DNA of 64,000 bases from Prorocentrum cordatum. Lineage: Eukaryota; Sar; Dinophyceae; Prorocentrales; Prorocentraceae. The stretch is from NCBI GenBank assembly GCA_963575745.1, contig CAUYUJ010014349.1, positions 670,881 through 734,880 of the forward strand. Reading direction: 5' to 3'. The notes below the pieces were generated by a model, which saw nothing but the letters and a program-made list of their open reading frames with translations, was not told where the DNA came from and made no database searches. Numbering within the stretch: position 1 is the first letter of the stretch; each line of letters opens with the position of its first letter. Both the position numbers and the translations under genes were made by a program. Below are positions 32,481-43,500 of the stretch, piece after piece.

Positions 32481-32905
32481 GAGGTCGAGAGGGCTCGGGC
32501 GGGGCCATTGTGCCATTGGGCCATTGTTGGTGAGACGGCGACGCGAGGACGAGGAACGCGAAGGAGGAGCAGGATAACAAGGAGACTATCAGGGGGGCGG
32601 AGGACGAGGAGGAAGAGGAGCAGGAGCAGGATAACTGCATGGGGTGGCGGAGCGAGATGGGAGAAGAGGGGGGCTCCTCGGTCTCTTCCCGACCGCCCCG
32701 CCTCCTCTTCCCCCCCCCCCCATTGCCCCGCGTCATCCCCTGATTTTGCGCCGCTCCCCCCTTGCGCCTGGCGGCGCTTCGAGGAGGGCCCTTGCTTGCC
32801 CCTGGGCCCTGGGCCCCTGGGCGATGAGAGGCGGCGAGGGACTGTGACAGGGCGTCGCGTTTTGCCTTGACGTGACGCGCTGCTTGCCTCGTGGCTCGGG
32901 GCCCG

Positions 32906-35900
32906 ATGGATCGCCGCGCAAAGAAGCTGATCAGCAACCTGAAGTCGCGGCGCAAGATCGCGGAGGCGAAACAGGCCCAGCGCCTCGCCATCGTGTCGGG
33001 GCGCCTTCAAGCAGTGGCTTCACATTGGAACGCAGGGGAGCTCACGCATGGGAAAATGATGGATCCGAGCGCGGCGTCTTATCCGTACGAACGGTTAGTT
33101 CTCCGAGCGAGGCGACTTGACAGCGGCGACCATGACGATCTCGAGGGGCGCGCGCCCAGGGTCAAGCGGCTATCTGAGGGTAGCAGGGCGTGGGCGCCTA
33201 GAGGGTGCATTAAAATTGCTTTCTCATTTATGTGCTTCGGGCGCTCCGATCATAGTGTGTAGTAGTTCTACGTCGTCAGGTCATGGGATATGTTCGCTTC
33301 AAGCGTGTATTATATGTTCTACGTCGTCAGATCATAAAATCATGAGGTTTGTAGGGTCAACCGGCAGTCCTTGTCCACGAGCTGGCGCTTTGCCGTCGGC
33401 AACGGTCTGGTGATCGCGGGTCGGCCGGTCGGCCTAGCTAGGACTAGGACGCCCACGCGCTTGCGGTCTTTATCTTGTCGGCCAGCGGATCGGCCCTCGG
33501 ATCCAACGACGTCAGGCACACGGACGGCTGCGGCCATTTCATTGACGCAATGGCAGGTGTGTCTTTGGCAGCCATGGACCATCAGAGCAGCGCTAATCGG
33601 ATGTTGCTGAATCAGTTCGCAGTCTCTTGCGAGAGCGAGCCTGGGAGGAAGGTACCATGGGTCATTTTCGGCAAGGGGTTCGATTCCACTCCTGTGAAAC
33701 TCGAGTTCGGCACGTTGACGCAGCTAGCTGACATCGCCCGTTTTTGGCATCGTGATCGCGATGGCAACGCGAGGCTTCTCACACAGGAGGAGTACAGGCG
33801 AGCTACAAAGAAGGCGTTGCCGAAGTCTGGCATCATCGAGGTCATGGCGCAGACAGGCGCCGCCTGTTGCCCGCCAGCAGATGGCTTTCGCGGGGCCCCT
33901 CGTCCCTCGTCGCCACGGCTGGACGCGTCTCGGAATCCTGGTGCGTTTCCACTCGGTCACCCCCATGGGCTGGGCGCGAAAATACTCGATATCGCGTTTC
34001 GCGCGTCGCGGCCTGGACCGTCCACCGGAGAGGTGCTTTCCGTCAGCGCCCCGAGGTGTGATCGTCTGGCCGCACCGCCAGGGCTCGTTCTTGGGCTCCA
34101 AGAAGGCGGAGATGCTTTATCCGCCCCGTTTCATTGAGAGCACTTCCGCCTCCGTCGTCTTCGCGAGTCTGGATCAGGCAGACCCTGTATTCTCTTTCGA
34201 GTCGTTGCTGTCTTTGACTACCAGCGTCCGCTGGCTCGTCGTTTTCTTGGGTTCGGATCTGGCCGGATCGAACGGTCGAGCCAAACATGAGCTCGCTCGG
34301 AGGTGCCGTGAGTTCAATCAGACTGCGTCGTTGGAGGGGCGCGGTGTCGTCTTACTCATACAATGGCTTCGCCATTCCGCCGACGCCCGTTGCAAGGCGC
34401 CCGGGGGGGCGCCCCGGGCCCCGGGGCCCGCGGGCTGGGTTTAATGACGTCCGAGGGGCCAAGGGGCCTTGGGCCAAGGGCCAAGGGCCAAACAAGGGCC
34501 AAGGGCCAAAAGGGCCTGGGCCAAGGGCCTTGGGGGCCTTGGGCCAAGGGCCCAAGGGGCTTCTGGGGCCCCCAGTCAACTCCGTTTGCCTTCTCGGCCT
34601 GGCGCCCGCTCGGCGGGCCGACGTATTGACGGGCACTGCGCGGCGCACGTCTTACACAGAGAGGTGGAGAGGACATTCGAAAGCAAGAAACTCACCCAAA
34701 GATTATATGCCACAGCTTTCATCAGCAGTTTGTTCAACATGCAGACCAATATTAAAATGGCAGTGCGCGCAGTGATCAATGAGGACCGATGGCATCCCCT
34801 TCATCGCCTCCCTCCTTCCATCTCCTTGCACAGCCCACTGGCATTGCTTCTCCTCTCCACCTCCTCAGCCTCAGCCTCACTTCCTCAGCCCCCTCCCCCC
34901 CCATCACTCGTCTCATTCTTAACCTCGCGCGCTCGCCCCCGCTCAAGCGGGGAGCCCTGGGTGCGGAATGCCCCCGGCTTCCTTGACAGCGCGGGAGCGC
35001 GCGTCCCCGCGTGCACCGTTCCGACATTGCGTTTTCCCATAGGACTTGGAGCTCGGTTTTTATCCGGGGAGGCGCCCCCCTGCCGAGGAGGAGAGCATTG
35101 ATTCCCACAGGGCCATGGCAACTATCACAATTCTCCGTTCGAAGCTCTCACGGGCTAAGCAAGAAGACGGGGATTACGTGCACCCCGACCTCAAGAGCAA
35201 GAGCGAGGAGTTTCTGCGATTGTTAAATGGCAACCACCTTCGCCCAGTGGTCGAACATTACTGTTATGAGGACACCAGAAGGGGGTCTCCAATTCGGGCG
35301 TCGCGTCTAGTCTGCGAGTTGTCGCGCGGCAAGCTGCCTCGCCACGACGGGCGCTTGGGCAGAAAGGGGGCCCCGTTGCCAATTTATTGCCGCCCCCGTC
35401 TCATCTGCTTGCTTGGGCGGCGAGCTAGCTTTCAAATGGCATTCGCATCGCCCCCCTCACCTTGACCTCGGCAGGACGGTTGCTGCGACGGTCGGAGCAG
35501 AGCAGTGTGCGTGCAGCGCATCACGGAGTTGGTGTCCGAGTGTTGGTTCGACCACATGGGCAAAAATCTCCCGGCGCGTACCAGATGGTCCACTTTCTCG
35601 CCTCATCTGGCGCTGCAGGCCGGCGCGCTCTTCTGCCACGCTCTGCTGCCGAGGGTGCTGAGGCGCGCGTTTTCCCGAGAAGAGTCGCAGGCGGGGAGGC
35701 AGGATGACGAGAATGATTATCACCAGCATTGCCACAAGCAGATGCAAACAGCTTCTGAGTTTTTCGAGCAGAAGGAGGAGTGTGTTTCCACGATTGGTTT
35801 TGCATTGTTGGGCACGTGGCCTGTGGACGGTCTATCTCGCCGCATTCAGCATCTCGATTTCGAATCTAACAGCTTGACGGAGCTCACAGATTGCCACGAG

Positions 35901-36170
35901 GAGAATAAGCTCAATCATTGTTTGCAGCAGTATTGGGCTTTGCACAATGATTGGTATGACTCGGCTGAGGGCATGTACACGAGGGTCGTTTTATCCCACA
36001 TGGAGGCAAACGGGGTTTCCTTCGCTGCCCGGCACGACGGCCTGCGGAAGACAACGGTGAGCATGGCGGCGGGGGTGTGGTCGCGAATGGCGTTGAGGCG
36101 CGCTTTTTGCATCACTTCCAATGTTTGCGTATTGCTCGACGCCTTCCCCCTTCCTTCACCCTTCACCCCC

Positions 36171-36228
<58 letters not shown>

Positions 36229-39200
36229 ACGCGTGTATTCTAATAATCCTTGTGCTCGTCTCGACCGCAGCCCCTTCCCCTCCTCAGGCCCTTCTCTACT
36301 CGTCTCGCGCCCTGCCTCAACCCCTCTCTGCCCCGATGCCGCTTCGCAGGCTTCCCCTTTCACTCCACCTCCAGGCTCGTCATCCAGCCGTCCTCCCTCT
36401 GCTTTTCGCGCCCTGCCTTTTGCTTCCGCCCGTGCTCCCCGCTCGCGCCACGGCGCCGCCGCGTCAGGTTCCGCGCGTGGCCCTATCGGTTGCTTGCCAA
36501 GGACGTCGACCCGCAGTCGTTCTATGACGCCAACCGTTGTTGCTTGGACTCGTGGTTTTCAGAACCATTGATGGAGTCACTTTCATCCGCGGCTGATCTG
36601 CAGACTCCCGAGTTCGAGTTGCTGAAGGCGGAGCTCGCGAGGAAGTACGTGAAGGCATGGCGGGCGCGCATTCTATTTGCCCCCTCCCCCCCACAACCTC
36701 GCTCGCGATCCGTTCTTGTCCCATTCTGCCCTTGGCCCCGCGGCCCTTCCGTTTGCTTGGCCCCGACCCCTGCCCGATGCCCGGCCAGGCCACGAACGTG
36801 ATCCTCGAATCCTTGCTGAAGGATTTCAAGGCCTCGTGTCCCAGGAAGCCTATTGGAAGAGACGCCCAGACCACCCATGCCGAGCGCCAGGTGTTCGCAG
36901 GCCACTTGAGGCAGCTATGGAAACGACATTTGGCATTGGGGAGGACGGTTTGGGGTTGGAAAGCGGGGGGCGTCGGGGAACGGGGTCGATTCTCATCGTC
37001 AGGCCCGACGTGCGATTACGATTCAACGAGGGATGTCTGCCGGGGTCGGATTCGGACCTTTGATCAGTAGTAGTGGTGGTAGCAGTAGATATTAGTAAGG
37101 TGCAGGGCAAGTTAGTTGTAGGTGCAGGGTGCTGTAAGTGTAGTCGTAGTTGTTCTCATGCATTGATTCAGCAGAGATGGCGCTCGTGTGGACTTCTTCA
37201 CGCTTCGCGCATCCCCAACAGCCCATCCCCAAACAGCAACGTTTGCGAAGCATACTGACTGTCGTTGTTTTTGGGCGTACCTCCTCCTGCCTTCGCGTAC
37301 CTCTTCCTGTTCCTCCTACCTCCTACCTCCTTGCACCTCGTTCTCGTGGGGGGTTGGGGGGAGGGCGAGGCGGGGGGGGAGGGGGGGAGGGCGGTGGGAG
37401 GAGAGAGGGAGATAGCGACGACGACGACGACGACGACGGCGATGACCACGGCACGGCAACGGCGACGCACCCGACGACGACGACGAAAACGACGACGATG
37501 ACGATGGTGAAGACGACGACGACGAAGCCGACGACGACGGCGACGGCGGCGACGACGACGTCGACGACGCGTGAACCATCAAGGCCTTCTGGGCCGTTCG
37601 CTCTGAGAGCCTCTTTGGAGGCATCTTGGGGCTATCCTGGGGCCTTATTGGGGGTACTTTTGAGGCCTCTGGGCCCTTTTGGGGTCTCCGCGGTGCTTCT
37701 TGGGGCACTCTTGGTGTTCTGGGGGGTCTTGGGCGTCTTGGGGCTCTCTTGGGGCTCTTCTTGGGGGGGGGGGGGGGGAGGGGGGGGGGGGGGGGTCTGG
37801 GAGGTCTCTCGGGGCCATCTTGGAGGCTGCGGCTCAAACAAAGGGCGCTCCCTACACCACTCACGCCCTAAAGTTGGCCCTAAAGGGCTGGTGGGATTGT
37901 TCCCCGATAGCCTCCGGAGGACTGATGACCGTAGACGCGCGGATAGACGTCAGCTTTTGCAGGACGGAGTGCCTTTAGCCCGGGTCCGCAAGCCCGCGGC
38001 CGCGTCGACTAACTCTGGCGTTGATGAGTTCAACGAGGCTGGCTTCCAGTTGCCGTCTCTCCCCGAGCCCGCCCGCCCAACGTCGTTCGACGATAACTTG
38101 TGGGACACTGCGGAGGAGGTGCCAGGGCCTGTCTCAGAGGACATTTTGACCGAATACCTCGAGAGAGCCGCCCCCAGAGTGCAGCGAGCAGGGGTTCAGA
38201 GAAAAGCGCGTACTTGTCGCATCTCGCATGCCGACCGACACGTGATACGGGATGCAGGGGATATCCCCGCGGCTCGGCGTTTCCGGCACAGGCATTCGTG
38301 CCAGCAGTTGCACCCGGGGCTTTGTTGCACGAGGGGCGCCGATATATATGACTCGGCGGTCAAGTTAGCGCAGAGCATCGAGCGTTGTTTGCACGCTGGT
38401 CTGGAGGGCCGCTACCTTCGCATATTCACCACATTGAACACCACGGGCCCATCGTATACAAATTACGTATATCTTGCTCGGGTTCGCCCGAGGCGGTTCC
38501 ATTCTCAAGTGACGCATTGTTTTGTGTGGTGCGTCGTGTCTGTTGAGGACGATGGCCGCGCGGTGTTGCTTCTCGATCAGAAGGTATTCGCAGTGTGGCA
38601 TTTTGCCACCGTGTGGCATTTGGCAGCAGCCGCTCTGGGCAACAAGGTCCACGATTTGAGCATTGCCGCGATTGACCACGAGAATGACGGGAGAGGTGGA
38701 GTCTTCATCAATGGGGACACGGGCGTTTGGCAAGTGTGGCCGCAGATGCACACCCCCCCCGAGGCCGCGAGACCCCCTCGCCGCTTGCGACCCCAAGCCG
38801 AAGAGGGCCGCGAAGAGAACGGGCGGCGTCCAGGTCTCATTCGCACCAACGATCAGACGTCTCACACCATTCCACTCTCCTACTCTCTTCTTTCTCTCGC
38901 CTCTCCCCTCACGGCCTCCAACCCATTGCCCTCACCTCATCCTCGCCTTTCGTCGCCCCTCATTGCCCCTTGTGAATGCGTCGAGCCTCTTTCTTGGGCC
39001 AACGGCCCTCCCCCTCCCCCTCGCGTCCTAATTCCTTATTCCCTTCGCCATCGTCGGCCTCCACCTGCGCCGGTCTTCTCCAGTCGTCCTCGTCCAGTCT
39101 TTTCCAGCCTTCTCCTCCTTATCGGCGTCGGCGCCCAGGTCGTGAGCCCGCTGGACGGCCAGCCGCTGCGCCGCCCGCAGCCAGGGGGGGCCGTTGCACC

Positions 39201-39774
39201 GCCGGCGCCGCCGGCGCCGCCAGGATCCAGCGCTGGGGGCCTGAGCAGCGATGGCGGCGACAACTCGGATTTCTGGGGCAGCAGCGACGACGGCGGCGGA
39301 GGGGGCGGAGGCGGCGAAAAGGGCGACGAGCGCCCTGGACCCCCTGTAGACGGCGGTGGAGATGGACACGGCGGCCCAAAAGCCAGTAGCAGTAGCAGCA
39401 GTAGTTCTTCTAGCTCTAGCGGCAGCAGTAGTTCTTCTTCCATAGGGAAGCGCAAGAAAGTGAGACGGGGCGAGAAGTGGCCCCCCGAGTCTAAGAGCTC
39501 GCCATTCATGTTAGCACAGGTCTGCTCCAACGGAATTTTTAAAGGTTGGGGTGCGACTTGCAATTGCCACTCGGGTTCCCTTGCATGTAAGATTAGTCCC
39601 CCTTCCATGCCTAACGAGGAAGGCCGTCTTAGGGTCTTGGGTTGGCTGGTGGAGGGCATGCAGATCCCTTCAGATGCCGACAGGTCGTTGCTCGTGCACG
39701 GCGTGAGGCCTAAGGCTTTGCCTCTCAGGGCCGAAGCTGATTTGAAAGCGATTGTGTTGCAGCGTTATCCGTGA
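32906..39774 (+). CDS. Large multi-exon gene of a multi-copy dinoflagellate family
   Basis: Exons: 32906 to about 33090, perhaps 33354-33418, 33448-33856, about 34080-34350, about 34630-34783, 35043-35270, 35475-36097, 36468-36654, 36789-36943, 37920-38733 and 39139-39774 (TGA). The junctions from 34783 onward agree in phase and are mostly GA or GC donors with AG|GA, AG|GC or AG|GT acceptors. Landmarks: RRAKKLISNLKSRRKIAEAK at the start, VPWVIFGKGFDSTPVKLEFG, FLGSDLAGSN, HCAAHVLHREVERTF, LLNGNHLRPVVEHYC, CWFDHMG, FRAWPYRLLA, LLQDGVPLAR, then a Ser-run linker and a C-terminal Cys/His module (GWGATCNCHS). I remember this order from highly repeated dinoflagellate proteins that look transposon-derived, but no catalytic motif is certain. 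The exon near 34350-34630 is the weakest part. No frame break was found elsewhere. Confidence 0.6.
34440..34580 (+). repeat. GGGCCAA short tandem repeat in an intron
   Basis: GGGCCAAGGGCCAA words, mostly 7-8 bases apart, with inverted GGCCTTGG parts. It lies in the intron between the exons ending near 34350 and beginning near 34630. Confidence 0.75.
36172..36228 (+). repeat. CT microsatellite in an intron
   Basis: A pure CT run within the intron 36098-36467 (GC donor). Confidence 0.95.
37410..37572 (+). repeat. ACG microsatellite in an intron
   Basis: Imperfect GACGACGACG array inside the intron 36944-37919, next to the TTGGG array. Confidence 0.9.
37600..37800 (+). repeat. Phased TTGGG repeat in an intron
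   Basis: TTGG or CTGG words at 37626, 37637, 37648, 37660, 37669, 37679, 37700, 37711, 37719, 37729, 37738, 37749 and 37761 (spacing 9-12, one double step), ending in two G homopolymers. Entirely inside the intron 36944-37919. Confidence 0.8.
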
Positions 39775-40334
39775 TCGCAACAGTTCAGGGGGGGCACGGG
39801 ATAGGGGGCACATGGGTGGGGGCGACGCAATCCATGAGAACATCGCGCCCGCCAGGGCAGACAACCGCAGTTTGGCAAGTGCGCCCGGTGTCAGCGCGCT
39901 CGCAGTGTCAGATTGCCCGCAGGCCCGCATTTGCAAGACGTTGGTTTCGACGCATGCAGAGCCCACTTCGTCGAGCGAGGGGTGAAGGGCTTTCGCCCCA
40001 TGCCAATGAGACCCGCGGTTGAGCTAAATATCGTTTTCCCTCCTGCTTCCTCCCGGCTCCTCCCTCCCCCCCCCTCTCCCCTGCTTCCTGCCGCCCCCCA
40101 TCCCGCCGCCGCCGCCGCGGGCCCCGCCCCCCTCCCCCCGCCCAACCCGCCCCGCCGACCCGTCCAGATCGGGCGCGCGCGGCGCGAACATCGCCAGAAC
40201 GCAGTCGACGCAATCAAAAGCCCCAGTGCTTGAAGGCATTGTTATGCGGGGACGTCGGTCCCCCCGTTTTCCCTTCTCCCTCCTCTTCGTGGGCCCTACT
40301 CTCCGAATCCCTTCCCCGGACTTGGGAGGGAGGG

Positions 40335-40409
<75 letters not shown>

Positions 40410-40520
40410 AGAGAGACCTCCTCTCACACCATATTTGGAGGCGCAAGGGCCCGCGCGCCTCCCCCGCCCGCTCGCCGCCCGCTTGCCGCTCGGCGCCCAC
40501 CCTGCCTGCAGATTCGCCCC
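39775..40520. other. Intergenic spacer between two same-strand genes
   Basis: Ordinary sequence to 40030, CCCTCC and CCGCC low complexity to 40160, and a GA microsatellite at 40339-40406. The first ATG of the methyltransferase gene follows at 40521. No promoter motif recognised. Confidence 0.6.
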
Positions 40521-43500
40521 ATGCCGGCGCAAGGGGGCACTGAGGCAAAGGAGAGGACTGGGAAGCGCACAGTGAGTGAGGTTCTTGCTGCTGCTGAAGC
40601 TGCGGCCAAGAAGCAGGAACAGGCTGCCGCCAAGAGAGCCCAGACGATAGCGAGGCGCAAGGCGGAGCAGCAGACCTCCAACAAGCATGCGCTGGCGGCT
40701 GCGATGTCCAGGGGGGCGGGCGGAAACGCCAGCGAGGCCCGCCGCAAGGGTCAGAGACGGAAGGGCGAGGGAAGCCGGAGATGGGGCAGAGAATGTGAAT
40801 CGGAGCGGAAGAAGGGGACTGTTGTTTGTTGCTCTGGGTCCGGGTTCTCCACGAGGCTTGTGATAAGCACAAATATCGCTTGGATTTTCATTGGCCACCC
40901 CTGGCTGGCAGCATTGCGGCGAGGAGGAGGAGGAGGAGGAGGAGGAGGAGGAGGAGGAGGAGGAAGTTGTTTCAACGTGGCAACTCTGAGACTCTTAGTC
41001 TTAGTGGCAGGGGGGGGAGGAGGACGAGGAGGTGGAGGAGAAGGAGGAGGAATAGGAGGAATAGGAGGAGGAGGAGGAGGAGGAGGAGGAGGAGGCCGGT
41101 CACTTTTTGCCATTCTCATTGGCAGGAGCCCCCCCCCCTCCCTCGCATCAGCTACGACCCTTCGGCCCTTCGGGCTCGGGCGAAAGGCCGATGATACCTA
41201 GCTCCGGCGAGCGAGGGCGCTGAGGGGAGCGCCCAGTTGGCTTTGGCAGCCTTGGGGCCTCATTCGACCCCCCCCCCCTGCACTCTTGAATATCCCGGCG
41301 CCTCATTTGTTTGAGACATAGTGTTTTTTCTTTCTGCTTATTTGAGGGGGGGGGGGGCGGGGCCCTCGCATTCCGCCGCCCTGCGCCCAGGCCCCAGAGA
41401 AGGACGCGGGCAGCTCGGCCCAGGCAGCGCCCAGCAGCTCGGCCCCGGCGGCCAAGCGGCCAGGGCCTGGCAGCTTTAAGCCGGCCAGGCCAGGCAGCGT
41501 CCAGCAGCTCGGCCCGGCGACGATTAAGGCGGGCAGCTGCAGCGCAGCTGCCCCAGCAGCTGCACCAGCAGCCCAGCAGCAGCCCAGCAGCCCAGCCCAG
41601 CAGCAGCCCAGCCCGGCCCAGCAGCAGCCCGCCGGCTCGCCGCAGGGCGTGAAGGAGGACGAGAAGGCGGACGAGGAGCTTCCATCTTCGCAGAAGGCGG
41701 CAGAGCCATCGGCCCCGGCAGCCCCGCCCCCGTCCGCAGCGGAGGCCGCGGAGCAGAGCGAGGAGGGGGGCAAGGCCGCGGAGATGCCCATGGAGGTGGA
41801 CGGCCAGGGCCAGGGCCAGGAGGGTCAGCGGGGCGAGGCGGATGACGAGGAAGGGCCCGCGACCCAGCCCGGCTCGCCGCAGTCATGCGCGGCGGCGGCA
41901 GCAGGGCGGCAGCAGCAGCAGGCGGCAGCGCAGGGCCCAGAGGCGCAGGCTGAGGCTCAGGACGATCAGGTGGAGCAGATCCTGGCTGCAGAGGTTTCGG
42001 CCGATGTCGAGTCCGCGCCTGCCCCTGAGGGTCAGAAGAAGGCGCGCCTCTTGAGGAGGCAGCCCACGGCCGCGTCTGCGGCGTCAGACCACATCGACTC
42101 CATCATGGGCGAGCTGAGTGACGTCGACGAAGATGATGGCACTCGTCACGAATCGGTGAAGGCATCTTGCATGTCTCGCATTTGCATGGGAAGCGGCAAG
42201 GAGCTGACAGGAGGAGAGGGTCCGATGTTAACGAAGTTCTTGACGCTTCGCGTATTCCAACCGGCCCATCCAGCCCCCCCCCCCCTCCCATCATGCTCCT
42301 CCCCTTCCTCCCATCCCTCCCCATTCACCCTCCCCCCTCCCTCTCCATCCCTCTCATCCCTCCCCTCCCCCCTCCCTCCCATTCATCCGCCTCCTCCGAC
42401 GACGAACGGCGATCGACGATCGAGCGCGAGTTTTAGATCTTGTTCAAGTAAGCGTTTCGCTTGAGACATCTCCTAAACAAACGCAGTCGAACGGGTCTCC
42501 CTCCTCCTCCTCCTCCTCCTCCTCCTCTTCCTCGTCCTCCTTCTCCTCCCAGTCCTCCTCCTCGCCCTCCTCCTCCCCCATCCTCCTCCTCCTTCTCCTC
42601 CCGCCGCCTTCTCCTCCTCCCCCTCCCCTTCTTCTTCCCCCTCCTTCTCCCTCATCCCCACCCCCCCTCCTCCTCCTGGGGGCCTCGATGGGGGGCCTCG
42701 AGGGGGGACACGGTACGGGCGGGTACTTCAGGCCAGCAGTAAGGTATATTATTATCCCTCTCCTTCTCTGCCCCACGCCCCGCGCCCCTCGCCGCCACTG
42801 AGCATTGCGCCGGGCCATCGGTGGACAGGGGCGGGGCGCGGGATGGGGCGGGGAAGGGGGGGGGGGGAAGGGGGGGGGGGCTGAGTCATGCGGCGTGCGC
42901 TTGCGTGTATTGCGTGTTCTGCCAGGCCACCGACGGCTCATGGCAGTGCTCGTCTTGCTTCCAGTTCTTCAGCCCAGGCGCGTTCGTCTGCAACGCCTGC
43001 GGCCGCTACCCCGACGGCTCCCTGGTGGCGCATGACTTCCCCCAGCAGGAGGCTCGGGGGAAACGACGACGACGGCGATGGCGATTTCCTGCCACGTCTT
43101 CCTCGTCCTCATCCCCCTACTCTTCCGTATCGCTCCATTTCCCAAATCCTTTTTCCTCAATCCTCTTCCTCCGCCTCTTCCCCCTCCTCCTTCCTCTCTC
43201 GCGCCTCCTCCCTGCTCCCTCCTCCCTCCTCGTTCATCCCTCCTCCCGCCTTCCACCGTATAAACCTCCCCGTCTCTCTATGCCGCCCTTGCCGCCCCCG
43301 CCTCATCGCGGGCGCGAGCGCGCCCGGAAGGGGGCCCGGAAGCTGGCCCGGAAGGCGGCCCGGAAGGTGGCCCGGAAGGTGGCCCGGAAGGTGTCCCGGA
43401 AGGTGGCGCGAGCGCGCCGGCGGCGCTCGCGAACGCGCCCGAGCGCCGGGGGCCCCTCCCAGCCCGGAAGGTGGCCCGGAAGGTGGCCCGGAAGGTGGGT

